Assembly: GCF_001043025.1 (NCBI RefSeq)
Contig: NZ_JYLD01000003.1
Span: 310,001 to 374,000 of the forward strand
DNA: 64,000 bases
Source of the DNA: Pseudomonas helleri
Lineage (GTDB): Bacteria; Pseudomonadota; Gammaproteobacteria; Pseudomonadales; Pseudomonadaceae
Reading direction: 5' to 3'
The first letter of the stretch is position 1, and the number at the start of each line of letters is the position of its first letter. Positions 8,768 to 22,400 of the stretch are shown piece after piece. The notes beneath the pieces are model-generated. The model did not search any database. It was not told the DNA's origin and was given only the letters and a program-made list of their open reading frames with translations. A program made the translations under genes and the position numbers.

Positions 8768-10212
8768 GGTCGGATCTCCACGCCTTGGATCGAGCTGTTA
8801 TCCAGATGGAAGGCTGTGCGCAATCCGCCGGTGTTGTAGAGGCAATCAATCTTCAGGCGGCGCAGGTCGGACGCGGTGTTTTCACGGTCCATGCGCGCCT
8901 GGTGGATTTCCTGCTCGGCATTGAGTAAATCAAGCAGCGGCCGGGTCCCCAGTTCCAGGTACTGCTGGCGATACAGGTCGCGGGTTTCAGAGATGCTGCG
9001 CTCACGAAAATCCAGGGTCGACAGGCGCTGAGTGAGGCTGGATATTTGATCCCGCGCCTCCAGCAGCCCTTGGCGCACTGAAAGCCGTGCGGCGTCGTTT
9101 GCGTACTGCGCCGTGCGCAGGGCTTGTTCGGCAGAGGCTTTGCGGGCGTTGATCGCACCGCCCTGATAGATCGGCATTTTCACGTTCAGAAACACCCCGT
9201 AGCGTGTTCTGTCGCGGCCGTTTTGAACGTTGTTGTCGTTGCTGTCCAGGTACTGGGTCAGCTCCGGGTCCAAAGACAACGTGGGCAACGCTTCGGCCCG
9301 CGCATTGGCGATTTGCGCCACGGCATCGACCTGCTGCGCCTGGGCGATCAACAACGAAGGGGTCACGGCCTCATCGGGCACCACGCCTTGGCAAGAGTGC
9401 TCCAGGCTGTCAGGAAACCCCGGCGTGACGCTGACCGGCGCCTGCGAGCCAAGCAAGCTGCTCAATGCCCCGCGCCAGCGGTTCAATTGCGCCGTGAATT
9501 GCAATTGCGTTGCCATTGCCGCTTCGACCCGTGAGCGCGCCTGAATCAAGTCAGAACGCGTACTGGCGCCCATATCGCTGCGCTTTTGCGCCAGGTCGGC
9601 AATCGCCGCCAGGCCATCCACTTGCTCTCGGGCCAGCCTCTGCAAGGTTTGCGCGCGCTGTAACTCAATCACCGAAAACGAGGTTTCCCGGGTCACCTGA
9701 TCGACCGCCAGCAACACCGCCGCCTGGCTGCCGTTGACGCGGGCAAGGGCGCTGTCGACGGTGCTCGATACCTTGCCAAAGTCATAGAGCATCTGTGACA
9801 TCGACAAGGTGAACGCCTGGCTTTCGCCGCTGCCGTTCAAGCCACTGTCGTAGCCCGAGCGCAACCCGCCGCTGATTTGCGGGTAGTAACCGGAACGGGC
9901 AATGGTCACGTTCTGTTGCTGCTGATACAGCTTGCCGATCGACTCGGCGATAGCTGGGTGCCACGCCACGACCATTTGTACCGCGCGGGTCAGGTCGAGG
10001 GTGCCCGGAACAACGCGTTGCGGGGGGATCGGCGCACTGACGCCCATTGGCCCTCCCGGTAAATTAGTGCCCAATTGACTCGGGCTGATGGTGCTGACGC
10101 TTTCGGCGTCGTCATACATTGATTTGGCCATGACCCGTTCAAGCAACAGCGGGGTTAACGCAACGGCACAAACCACAACCGACAACTGTTTAACCAGCGT
10201 TCTATGCCTCAA
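8764..10212 (-). CDS. TolC-family outer-membrane channel protein (LapE-like)
   Basis: An outer-membrane efflux protein of about 480 residues with two repeated helical halves typical of TolC: LDLTRAVQMVVAWHPAIAES near the start of the first, and the late DLYRQQYLELGTRPLLDLLN with AEQEI. I chose the TTG at 10212 because it gives a normal signal peptide (MRHRTLVKQLSVVVCAVALT) and has a G-rich stretch six bases upstream. A GTG at 10254 would add 14 residues and an overlong n-region but cannot be excluded. It follows the adhesin gene by about 150-195 bases that contain a terminator-like hairpin, and its end overlaps the ABC gene by four bases. The role as exit duct for the adhesin is inferred from the operon. 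Confidence 0.92.
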   Translation of the reverse strand: MRHRTLVKQLSVVVCAVALTPLLLERVMAKSMYDDAESVSTISPSQLGTNLPGGPMGVSAPIPPQRVVPGTLDLTRAVQMVVAWHPAIAESIGKLYQQQQNVTIARSGYYPQISGGLRSGYDSGLNGSGESQAFTLSMSQMLYDFGKVSSTVDSALARVNGSQAAVLLAVDQVTRETSFSVIELQRAQTLQRLAREQVDGLAAIADLAQKRSDMGASTRSDLIQARSRVEAAMATQLQFTAQLNRWRGALSSLLGSQAPVSVTPGFPDSLEHSCQGVVPDEAVTPSLLIAQAQQVDAVAQIANARAEALPTLSLDPELTQYLDSNDNNVQNGRDRTRYGVFLNVKMPIYQGGAINARKASAEQALRTAQYANDAARLSVRQGLLEARDQISSLTQRLSTLDFRERSISETRDLYRQQYLELGTRPLLDLLNAEQEIHQARMDRENTASDLRRLKIDCLYNTGGLRTAFHLDNSSIQGVEIRP

Positions 10213-10312
10213 ATCCAGCCCCCAGATGAGTGTTGGCCTGCAAAAAAGGCGCACTCAGCGAAACAACATTGGGGTATCACATGCACGCCTTGGCTCAGGT
10301 GTGCACGCAACA

Positions 10313-10345
10313 ATGGATCGTTACTCGCAGCCCGCAACGATCCAT
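10313..10345. promoter_or_regulatory. 10-bp inverted repeat between adhesin and TolC-type gene
   Basis: ATGGATCGTT (10313-10322) and AACGATCCAT (10336-10345) are perfect inverted copies with a 13-base loop. It lies just after the adhesin terminator in the direction of transcription and about 100 bases before the TolC-type start. It could be an operator for a separate exporter promoter or an RNA stem. Confidence 0.5.
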
Positions 10346-10363
10346 CATTGCAATACCGTTAGT

Positions 10364-10391
10364 ACACAAAACCGGGCCTTTGAAGGCCCGG
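10364..10391 (-). terminator. Rho-independent terminator or attenuator after the adhesin gene
   Basis: Read on the minus strand, a GC-rich stem (CCGGGCCTT paired with AAGGCCCGG, 10372-10391) is followed by TTTTGTGT. It begins 16 bases after the adhesin stop. It would stop most transcripts before the exporter genes or let only part of them through. Confidence 0.75.
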
Positions 10392-10406
10392 CGAAAACGT
10401 TGTGGG

Positions 10407-13400
10407 TTAAACCACGCTGATTCCGTTCTGCACCCACAGTTGGTGGGTTTTATCTTCCTCGCTAGTGTAGATCACGTATTCAAGACCGTTCTCAACCTGA
10501 GCCACTCCCGATGACCAATTGCCGGTCAAATGCACACTGTCGTTGTCATCGCCCTGAATCACCAACCGGTCCGCTTCAGGCCCGGTGATGGACACCAGGT
10601 CTTCGAGGCTCAGCGTCAGATCAACAGCGCTGACGTGGTTGAGGTCGATGGCATCGATGCCGCTGACCTTGCCAATCAGGCTCGCCAGATTGATCGCAGC
10701 ATCGCCCCCTTCCCACAGCAACCCATCGGTCCCGGCAACGTTGTCGACGTGAGTGAAATCGGTGTCGGCAACCACCGCATGATCCCCGTGTTCACCCGTG
10801 GTATGCCCCTCTGTTGCAGCCACGTGGTCGACGGCGGCGACATGCTCCTCCACGGCCAGTGCGGCGAACGACGTGGCGGTCTTGGCCGGTGCGCCCGGGT
10901 TGGCGTCGTCCCAGACCTGAGGACGGTCTGGAGAGTCGAGACGGATGTACAGCTCAGCCGTGTCGGAATTGCCTGTCGGCGAGGTGAGTTTGTAGGTGAA
11001 GTGATCCACCTGCCCCACGTTGCTCGCCGTCAGGCCGGCATTCGGCGTGTAGGTGTATTTACCATCGGCGAACAGGGTCAACGTTCCGTATGCCCCCGCA
11101 ACCACCTTGCCCTCGCCCCCGGCATTCACGAACACACCCTTGTCCAGCACACTGATCACCGTGAGCACAGAACCCAGCTTGTCAGGACCGGTCAAGGTAC
11201 TGGACAGCACATTGCCGGTGGCCGGAGTGACTGTGCCGACAACAAACTTGTCCAGGTAAGTGGGCGTGAGTTTCTGCTCGATGGACACTTTAGTGCCCAG
11301 TGAAAGCAAGATGCTGGTCGACGCTGTTACCCGATAAGTGCCCTCACCCAGGTCTTTAAAGGTATGGGATGTAGCTGAGAAGCTCTGTTGTGGTACTGCA
11401 GCCCACTCCCCGTTGATGAATTTTTCCAGGGTCAAGGTTGTGCCACCCAGCCCCTGCGATCCCGACGAGAATTTCGCAGTAACCGCAATATCGCCCTTGG
11501 TATTGGCCTCGATGACGATGGCTCCACCGGCACCGGTTCCTGATCCAGTCAAAGAGATGCCTACTGCCTTCAAATCATAGCCAAAGCCCTGCAACGAAAC
11601 CTGCGGCCCGACTTCAGGCGACAACTGTATCGCTACAGAACCCACGTCATCATTAGCAACCGGAACAATAACGCCGGGGGCCGAAGGATCGGTTGTGCTC
11701 CACGTGAAATTGGAGTCTGCGCTATCAATGCGCACATACAAGTTGGCTGTTGAGGAGCCCGCCGCATTGACCAGGTGATACTCAAACGAATCAACCTTGC
11801 CAAGATTGGCCGCATTGCCATTTGCCACGTACGAGTAATTGCCGTTGGCAAAGATCGTCAGTTGACCATATTGGCCCTGCAACACGGTCCCGGGCCCGGT
11901 CGGGATGTCCGCATCGACAAGCTTGCCGTCGACCATAACCTGAACCTTCGCAGGCCCGGCCGTGCCCGTAACGTCAGTTTTGCCATCAAAGCCCAGGTCG
12001 GTGATCACGTTACCTTTGATCGCTGTCCCGGCGTCAGCCGTGAAATCGGTGAGGCTTTGCTCGGTGACACTCAGTTTGGCCGTTGCACTGGACAACACCT
12101 TGACCAACGCCAGATCAAGCTCGAACGTGAAGCGATAATTTCCAGCAGACAGGCCTGTAACTTTCCCGCTGCCACTGGACCCGAATATCCCTAGCAAATC
12201 GAGTAAACCGCTCCCTAGGGAACCCTGCTGTACCGGCAGCCATCCGCCCTTGCCGTCACTCACCTCAAGCGTCGCCTTGACCCCGCCCCCCAGCAATTTC
12301 AGGAAGTCAGCAGAACCCGAACTCAAGTTCAAGGTTCCGGTCGTACCACTGGCAACAGTAAAGAGCTGCGTATCTTTGACGACACCGCCAATGATAATTC
12401 CGCCTACGCTGGCCAGCGTATAGACCGTCATGTCCTTCAACCCGGTGTTGGTCGTCACCGGCTTGATCACCATCTCAGCCGTTGTCAGGTCGTTGAAGGC
12501 TTTGGGCGTCAAGGTCCCCGGCAGGCCGGGGTCAATCGCCAGATAGGTTGCCGGCTGAGAGACGTTCTGCGCGGCATCCTTGAGGGTGACGTTGAGGGTT
12601 TCACCGGTGCTGCGTGGCTGATTCAGGATCACCGTGAAGTTACCTTGCCCGTTGACGGTGCCCGTACCGATGGTCTGCCCCAAGTAGTCTTTAACCGTCA
12701 CCTGGCTACCCGCTTCACCCTTGCCGCTGAACGTCACGCCATCTGCGTTCAACGCAAGGTCGGTCGCAATGGCCGGTGGCGTGGTGTCGCCTGCAAGCAC
12801 TGGCGCAGGCACCGAAACGTTGCCTGCTTTGTCGGTCAGGGTGACGGTGAGGCTTTCACCGTTTTTATGCGGCCCAACCAACAGCGCTGTAAACGAACCA
12901 TTAGCCCCGACAAGGCCGGTACCGATTTGCACACCGGCCGCGTTTTTCACGGTAACGATGCTGCCCACTTCGCCTTTACCGGTGAGCGTCAAACCATCGA
13001 GGCTGACTTTAAGCTCAGTCGGCGCCTGCGGTGCCGTGGTATCACCCGCCAGCACAGGCGTCGGCAACGAGACGTTGCCAGCCTTGTCGGTCAGGGTGAC
13101 GTTGAGGCTTTCACCATTCTTTTGTGCAGGGCTGAGGGTCGCGGTAAACGAACCGTCAGCGCCAACAGTGCCGCTGCCCACGGCCACGCCCGCCGCGTTT
13201 TTCACGGTGACGGTACTGCCCGCCTCGCCTTTACCCGTCAGGGTCAGACCATTGACGCTGACCACCAGGTTGGTTGGCGCCACTGGTGCAGTGGTGTCCC
13301 CGGCAACCACTGGCGCGGCCACAGAGACGTTACCCGCCTTGTCGGTGAGGGTGACGTTGAGGGTCTCGCCATTTTTTTGCGGTGTTAAGAGGACGGCGGC

Positions 13401-16400
13401 AAAGTTGCCGTCGATTCCAACCACAACGGTACTGATTTGCTGGCCTGCCGCGTTTTTCACGATGACCGTGCTACCCGCCTCGCCTTTACCCGTCAGCAAC
13501 AAGCCATCGAGGCTGACTTTAAGGTCCGTAGCAGCAGCCGGTGCCGTGGTATCACCCGCCAGAACCGGAGTCGGCAGCGAGACGTTGCCTGCCTTGTCCG
13601 TCAGGGTGACGTTCAGGCTCTCGCCATTCTTTTGTGCAGGGCTGAGGGTCGCGGTAAACGAGCCATCCGCCCCGACGACGCCGGTACCGACTTGCGTGCC
13701 TGCGGCGTTTTTAACGACAACCGTGCTGCCCGCTTCACCTTTACCCGTGAGCGACAGACCATCCGCGCTCACAGCCAGGGTGTTCGGAGCCGCCGGCGCC
13801 GTGGTGTCGCCCGCCGTCACAGTACCCGGCAAGGACACGTTGCCCGCCTTGTCAGTCAGGGTAACGTTGAGGCTCTCGCCATTTTTTTGCGGTGTTAACA
13901 GGACGGCGGCAAAGTTGCCGTCGATGCCAACCACAACAGTGCCGATTTGCTGGCCCGCCGCGTTTTTCACGATAACCGTGCTGCCCGCCTCGCCTTTACC
14001 CGTCAGCAACAAGCCATCGAGGCTGACTTTAAGGTCTGTCGGGGCTGCCGGAGCCGTGGTGTCACCCGCCGTCACGGTTCCCGGCAAGGACACGTTGCCC
14101 GCCTTGTCGGTCAGGGTAACGTTGAGGCTCTCGCCATTTTTTTGTGCAGGGCTGAGGGTCGCAGTAAACGAACCGTCCACCCCGACGACGCCGGTGCCGA
14201 TTTGCGTACCGGCGGCGTTTTTCACGACGACCGTGCTGCCCGCTTCACCTTTACCTGTGAGCGACAGACCATCGGCGCTCACAGCCAGGGTGTTCGGAGC
14301 CGCCGGCGCCGTGGTGTCGCCCGCCGTCACAGTACCCGGCAAGGACACGTTGCCCGCCTTGTCGGTCAGCGTGACGTTAAGGGTCTCGCCATTTTTTTGC
14401 GGTGTTAAGAGGACGGCGGCAAAGTTGCCGTCGATCCCGACCACAACGGTACTGATTTGCTGGCCTGCCGCGTTTTTCACGATAACCGTGCTACCCGCCT
14501 CGCCTTTACCCGTCAGCAACAAGCCATCGAGGCTGACTTTAAGCTCAGTCGGAGCCGCCGGTGCCGTGGTATCACCCGCCGTCACATCACCCGCCACCGA
14601 CACGTTGCCCGCCTTGTCGGTCAGGGTCACGTTGAGGGTTTCGCCATTTTTCTGTGGAGGGTTCAGGACCGCGCTAAACGAGCCATCAACCCCGACAACA
14701 CCGGTGCCCACTTGCGCACCTGCGGCGTTTTTCACGGTGACAATGCTGCCTGCTTCACCTTTACCCGTCAGCGCCAGGCCATCGAGGCTGACTTTAAGTT
14801 CTGTCGGCGCCGCCGGTGCCGTGGTGTCGCCTGCAATCACTGGCGTGGCCACCGACACGTTGCCTGCCTTGTCGGTCAGGGTAACGTTGAGGGTCTCGCC
14901 ATTTTTTTGTGGCGAGGTGAGCACGGCGCTAAACGAGCCATCCAGCCCGACGATGCCAGTGCCAATCTGCACGCCTGCGGCGTTTTTCACCGTGACGATG
15001 CTACCCGCTTCGCCTTTACCGGTGAGTGCCAGACCATTGAGGCTCACTGCCAGATCGGTCGGCGCGGCCGGTGCCGTGGTATCGCCCGCCACCACCGGTG
15101 CCGCCACCGACACGTTGCCCGCCACATCGGTCTGGGTGACGCTGAGGGTTTCGCCATTTTTTTGTGGCAAGGTGAGGACCGCGGCAAACGAGCCATCCAG
15201 CCCGACAAGACCGCCACCGATCACCACACCCGCCGCATTTTTGACCGTTACCGTTGAGCCTGGCTCGCCTTTACCGTTAAGCACCAGACCATCGACGCTC
15301 ACGGACAGGTTGGTTGGCGCTGCCGGCGCCGTGGTATCACCCGCCAGCACAGGGGCTGGCAGCGAGACGTTACCGGCCTTGTCGGTGAGGGTGACGTTAA
15401 GCAACTCGCCATTTTTCTGCGGCGTGTTGAGCGTCGCACTGAACGAACCATCCGCCCCGACAACGCCAGTACCAATGGCCACGCCCGCCGCGTTTTTCAC
15501 GGTGACGGTGCTGCCCGCTTCGCCCTTGCCGGTCAGCGCCAGACCATCAGCGCTGACTTTAAGCTCAGTCGGGGCTGCCGGTGACGTGGTGTCGCCCGCC
15601 ACAACCGGGGTGACCACCGACACGTTGCCGGCCTTGTCGGTCAAGGTGACGTTGAGGGTCTCGCCATTTTTTTGCGCTGGCGTGAGGACGGCGGCAAACG
15701 AGCCATCTATCCCTACCACAACGGTGCTGATTTGCTGGCCTGCGGCATTTTTTACAATGACCGTACTGCCCGCCTCGCCTTTACCGGTCAGCAACAAGCC
15801 ATCCAGGCTGACTTTAAGCTCGGTCGGTGCCGCCGGTGCCGTGGTGTCGCCCGCCACAACCGGGGTCGGCAGCGAGACGTTGCCCGCCTTGTCGGTGAGG
15901 GTGACGTTGAGGCTTTCGCCATTTTTTTGTGCCGGGCTCAGGGTCGCGGTCAGCGAGCCATCAGCCCCCACGGTGCCGGTACCGACTTGCACACCCGCCG
16001 CGTTTTTAACCGTGACGGTGCTGCCTGCTTCGCCTTTGCCGGTCAGGGTCAAGCCATCAGCGCTGACGTTAAGCTCCGTTGGCGCCGCCGGAGCCGTGGT
16101 GTCGCCCGCAACAACCGGGGTGGCCACCGAGACGTTACCCGCCTTGTCGGTGAGGATGACGTTGAGGGTTTCGCCATTTTTTTGCGGGGTATCGAGGATG
16201 GCGCTAAACGAGCCATCAACGCCCACCACGCCCGTACCAATGGTCACACCGGCCGCGTTTTTCACGGTGACGATGCTGCCCGCTTCACCTTTACCGGTCA
16301 GCAACAAGCCATCAAGGCTGACCGCCAGGCCGGTTGGCGCTGCCGGTGCCGTGGTGTCGCCCGCTTCCACGCTGATGGACGGAGATGAAAGGTCCAGGCT

Positions 16401-19400
16401 ATTGGTCAAGGTGACGCCAAGGGTTTCACCGTTCTTTTGCGCAGTGTCGAGGGTGACGGCAAAGTTGCCGTCCACGCCCACAGTGCCCGTACCGATCACC
16501 GCGCCCGCAGCGTTTTTGATCGTCACAGACAACCCTGCTTCGCCCTTGCCACTCAGGGTCAGGCCATCCAGGCTCACCACCAGGTCGGTTGGGGCTTCCG
16601 GTGCCAGGGCGCCCCCCACAATCACAGTGCCGATCGGGGACTCGTTACCCGCCGCATCCTTGAGTTGAACATCCAGGGTTTGGCCATTGCCTTGAGCCGG
16701 GACCAGCACAATCGCAAAGCCGCCATCCGCCCCGACAAACCCTGTACCGACGGTTACCCCACCAAGACCTTTAACGGTCACGGCGGCACCAGGCTCGCCT
16801 TTACCCGTCAGCACCAGACCTCCAAGGCTGACTGCCAGGTTAGTCGGGGCATCCGGATTGGTGGTGTCACCGGCAGTGACCGGAGCGGCCAGCGACACGT
16901 TGCCGGCCTTGTCGGTCAGGGTGACGTTAAGCAGCTCGCCATTTTTTTGCGGCGAGGTCAGCACCGCACTAAACGAGCCATCTTCACCCACGGTGCCAGC
17001 ACCCACTTGCACACCCGCAGCGTTTTTAACGATAACCGTGCTGCCCGCCTCACCTTTACCGGTCAGCGACAAGCCATCAACACTGACTTTAAGCTCGGTA
17101 GGCGCCGCCGGTGCGGTGGTATCACCCGCTACAACCGCAGTGCTCACGGACACGTTGCCCGCCTTGTCGGTGAGGGTAACGTTGAGGCTCTCGCCATTTT
17201 TTTGTGCCGGGGCCAGGACCGCGATAAACGAGCCATCCAGCCCAACGATGCCGGTGCCGACTTGCACACCTGCGGCGTTTTTTACGATGACGGTGCTGCC
17301 CGCTTCGCCTTTACCGGTCAGCGCCAGACCATCGAGGCTGACTTTAAGCTCGGTCGGCGCCGCCGGTGCCGTGGTATCACCCGCTGCCACCACACCCGGC
17401 AAGGACACGTTGCCCGCCTTGTCGGTCAAAGTGACGTTGAGGATTTCGCCATTTTTCTGCGGCGTATCGAGCGTTGCGGTTAACACGCCGTTAGCGTCAA
17501 CAGTGCCGCTACCCACTTGCACGCCCAGGGCGTTTTTCACAATAACCGTGCTGCCCGCCTCGCCCTTACCGGTCAGCGCCAGGCCATCAGCGCTCACTTT
17601 AAGCTCGGTAGGCGCCGCCGGTGCGGTGGTATCACCCGCTGTCACAACACCCGCCAAGGACACGTTGCCCGCCTTGTCGGTGAGGGTGACGTTAAGGCTT
17701 TCGCCATTATTTTGTGCCGGGGCCAGGATCACGGTAAACGAGCCATCAAGACCCACGATGCCGGTGCCAACCTGCACACCTGCCGCGTTTTTCACGGTAA
17801 CGGTGCTGCCCACTTCGCCTTTGCCCGTCAGCGCCAGGCCATCGACACGCACGTCAAGGTCAGTCGGCGCCGCCGGTGCCGTGGTGTCGCCCGCCACAAC
17901 CGGGGTCGGCAGCGAGACGTTACCCGCCTTGTCCGTCAGGGTGACGTTAAGCAGCTCACCATTTTTCTGCGGCGTATCGAGCACTGCGCTAAACGAGCCG
18001 TCAGCGTCAACGGTGCCGGTGCCGACTTGCACACCCAGGGCGTTTTTCACAATGACGGTGCTGCCCGCTTCACCTTTACCGGTCAGCGCCAGGCCATCGA
18101 CACTCACCTTAAGCTCAGTCGGCGCTGCCGGTGCCGTGGTGTCTCCCGCAATCACCGGGGTGACTGCCGACACGTTGCCCGACTTATCGGTCAAGGTGAC
18201 GTTGAGAGTTTCGCCATTTTTCTGCGGGGTATCAAGGACGGCCGTAAACGCGCCATCCGGGCCAACGATACCGGTGCCGATTTGCACACCGGCGGCGTTT
18301 TTCACGATGACGATGCTGCCCGCTTCGCCTTTACCCGTCAGCGCCAGGCCATCGACACTCACTTTGAGCTCGGTCGGCGCGGCTGGTGCGGTGGTGTCAC
18401 CGGCAATCACTGGCGTAACTGCCGACACGTTGCCCGACTTGTCCGTCAGGGTGACGTTAAGCAGCTCGCCATTTTTCTGCGGCGTATCGAGCACTGCGCT
18501 AAACGAGCCATCAGCGCCAACGGTGCCGGTGCCGACCTGCACACCCAGGGCATTTTTAACGATGACGGTGCTACCCGCTTCGCCTTTACCGGTCAGCGCC
18601 AGGCCATCGACACTGACTTTAAGGTCCGTAGGCGCCGCCGGTGCAGTGGTGTCACCCGCAATCACTGGCGTGACCGCCGACACGTTGCCCGCCTTGTCGG
18701 TCAAGGTGACGTTGAGGGTTTCGCCATTTTTCTGCGGGGTATCGAGGATCGCGGTAAACGAACCGTCAGGCCCAACGATAGCCGTGCCGATTTGCACGCC
18801 CGCGGCGTTTTTCACGGTGACGACACTGCCCGCTTCGCCTTTGCCCGTCAGTTCCAGACCATCAACGCTGACCTTAAGCTCAGTCGGCGCTGCCGGTGCG
18901 GTGGTGTCGCCTGCAATCACTGGCGTGACTGCCGATACGTTGCCGGCCTTGTCAGTCAGGGTGACGTTCAGGGTTTCGCCATTGGTTTGCGCAGTGTCGA
19001 GGGTGATGTCGAAACTGCCATCAGCGCCTACAGGCCCGCCGCCTATCACTGCGCCCGCAGCGTCTTTGACCGTCACTGTGCTGCCGACTTCGCCTTTACC
19101 GCTCAAGGTCAGGCCATCAACGCTCACTTTAAGCTCAGTCGGCGCACCCGGAGCCGTCGTGTCACCGGCTACCACAGGGGCGACCGCCGACACGTTGCCT
19201 GCCTTGTCGGTGAGGGTAACGTTAAGGGTCTCGCCATTTTTCTGCGGTGTATCGAGGATCGCGGTGAACGAGCCGTCAGGACCAACAATACCGGCACCGA
19301 CTTGCACGCCCGCCGCGTTTTTCACGGTGACCACACTGCCCGCTTCACCTTTACCGGTCAGTTCCAGGCCATCGAGGCTCACTTTCAGCTCAGTCGGCGC

Positions 19401-22400
19401 GTCGGGTGCCGTGGTATCACCCGCTATTACCGGGGTCGCCGCCGACACGTTGCCTGCCTTGTCAGTCAGGGTAACGTTGAGGGTCTCGCCATTTTTCTGC
19501 GCCGTGTTGAGGGTGACGGCGAAAGTGCCGTCAGTGCCTACGACACCCGTGCCGATTTGCACACCCAAGGCGTTTTTAACGATCACCGTGCTGCCCACCT
19601 CACCTTTACCGTCCAGGGTCAGGCCATCTGCGCTGACTTTAAGCTCGGTTGGGGCTGCAGGTGCCGTGGTATCGCCCGCTGTCACCGGGGTAGACGACGA
19701 CACGTTACCGGCCTTGTCAGTCAGGGTGACGTTGAGGGTCTCGCCATTTTTCTGCGGGGTATCGAGGATCGCGGTAAACGCGCCGTCAGCGTCAACGATG
19801 CCAGTACCGATTTGCGCACCGGCCACATTTTTCACGATGACAGTGCTGCCTGCTTCACCTTTACCGCTCAGGGTCAGGCCATCCGCGCTGACCGCCAGCT
19901 CAGTCGGTGCCACTGGCGCGGTGGTATCGCCGGCGATAACAGGCGTCACCACCGACACGTTGCCGGTTTTGTCTGTCAGCGTGACGTTAAGGGTTTCGCC
20001 ATTGGTTTGTGCGGTATTAAGGGTGATGGCAAAGGAGCCATCCAGCGCCACAGGTCCGCTGCCGATCACAGCGCCTGCGGCATTTTTAACGGTGACGGTT
20101 GAGCCCGGCTCACCTTTACCATTCAAGGTCAGGCCATCGACGCTGACGGCCAGCTCAGTCGGGGCATCAGGCGCCGTCGTATCGCCCGCCACCACACTGA
20201 CGGAAGGTGAGGTCAACCCACCGACGCTGCTCAGGGTAACGCCCAGGGTTTCGCCGTTGGTTTGAGCGGTGTCCAGCGCCACGCTGAAGTTACCGTCAAG
20301 GCCTACGACCCCACTGCCGATCACCACACCCGCTGCCGTTTTGACGGTGACGATGGCGCCCGGCTCGCCCTTGCCATCAAGTACCAGGCCATCAACGCTC
20401 ACGCTCAGGTCAGTTGGCGCATCCGGTGCGACGGCATCGCCGACAACCACAGGGCTGGCGATCGAAATGTTGCCGGCCTTGTCGGTCAGGGTGACTTGAA
20501 GCGTAGAGCCATTGCTTTGGCCCGGGTCAAGAGCCACCTCAAAATTGCCGCCCGCGTCGACGACGCCCGTACCGACTTGCACGCCCGCAGCGTCTTTGAC
20601 GATCACGATGCTGCCGACTTCGCCCTTACCGGTCAGGATCAGACCATTACCGCTCACCGCCAGGTTGGTCGGTGCATCAGGCGCCGTGGTGTCGCCCGCA
20701 ATCACTGGCGTGACCACCGACACATTGCCCGCCTTGTCGGTCAGGGTGACGTTGAGGGCCTCGCCATTCTTTTGCGCACTGTCGAGGGTGATGGTGAAGC
20801 TGCCGTCAGCCGCAACCGGCCCGGTGCCGATCACCGCGCCCGCTGCATCTTTGACAGTGACGGTGCTGCCCGCTTCGCCTTTACCGGTGAGGATCAGGCC
20901 ATCAACGCTCACTTTAAGCTCTGTCGGGGCATCAGGTGCGGTGGTATCACCCGCGGTCACTGGCGTGATCGCTGAAACGTTGCCTGCCTTGTCAGTAAGC
21001 GTGACGTTGAGGGTTTCGCCATTGGATTGAGCCGTGTCGAGAGCAATGGTGAAGGTGCCGTCAGCGCCCACAGGCCCGCTGCCAATCACTGCGCCCGCTG
21101 CATCTTTAACCGTCACCGTGCTGCCAACTTCGCCTTTACCGGTCAGCGTCAGGCCATCAACGCTCACTGCAAGCTCTGTCGGTGCATCAGGTGCCGTGGT
21201 ATCGCCCGCGATCACTGGCGTGACTGCCGAGACGTTGCCCGCCTTGTCGGTCAGGGTGACATTGAGAGTTTCGCCATTAATTTGCGCGGCATCGAGGGCT
21301 ATTTCGAAACTGCCATCAGCGCCCACAGGCCCGCTGCCAATGACCACGCCCGCGGCGTCTTTGACCGTCACTGTGCTGCCAACTTCGCCTTTACCGGTCA
21401 GCGTCAGGCCATCAACGCTCACTGCAAGCTCTGTTGGGGCTTCAGGTGCGGTGGTATCGCCCGCTAGTACTGGCGTGACTGCCGAGACGTTGCCCGCCTT
21501 GTCGGTCAGGGTGACGTTGAGGGTTTCGCCATTGGTTTGTGCAGTGTCGAGGGTAATTTCAAAGCTGCCATCAGCGCCCACAGGCCCGCTGCCAATGACC
21601 GCGCCCGCTGCGTCTTTGACAGTGACCGTACTTCCCGCCTCGCCTTTACCGCTGAGGGTCAGGCCATCAACGCTGACCGCAAGCTCTGTCGGTGCATCAG
21701 GTGCCGTGGTGTCGCCCGCAATCACTGGCGTGACCGCCGACACGTTGCCCGCCTTGTCGGTCAGGGTGACGTTAAGGGTTTCGCCATTTTTTTGCGCCGA
21801 ATCGAGGGGAATGGTGAAGCTGCCGTCAGCCGCAACCGGCCCGGTGCCGATCACCGCGCCCAACGCATCTTTGACCGTGACGGTGCTGCCCGCTTCGCCT
21901 TTACCGGTCAGGGACAGGCCGTCTGCGCTCACTTTAAGCTCTGTCGGAGCATCAGGTGCGGTGGTGTCGCCCGCGATCACTGGCGTGACCACCGACACGT
22001 TGCCCGCCTTATCGGTCAGGGTGACGTTGAGGGTTTCGCCATTGGTTTGTACCGTGTCGAGCGCGATGGTGAAGGTGCCGTCAGCCTCTACCGGCCCGGA
22101 ACCAATCACCGCGCCCGCTGCGTCTTTAACAGTGACCGTGCTGCCGACTTCACCTTTACCGCTCAGGGACAGACCATCAACGCTCACCGCAAGCTCTGTC
22201 GGGGCATCAGGTGCCGTGGTGTCGCCTGCAATCACTGGCGTGACTGCCGAAATGTTGCCCGCCTTGTCGGTCAGGGTGACGTTGAGGGTTTCGCCATTTT
22301 TTTGCGCCGTATCGAGGGTGATGGTGAAGCTGCCGTCAGCCCCGATAGGCCCGGTACCAATCACTGTGCCCGCCGCGTCTTTGATGGTGACCGTGCTGCC

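Noticed and set aside
8017..8839. His/Gln-rich plus-strand frames opposite the secretion genes
   Set aside because: Shadows of the ABC exporter gene, whose Walker and signature motifs are complete.
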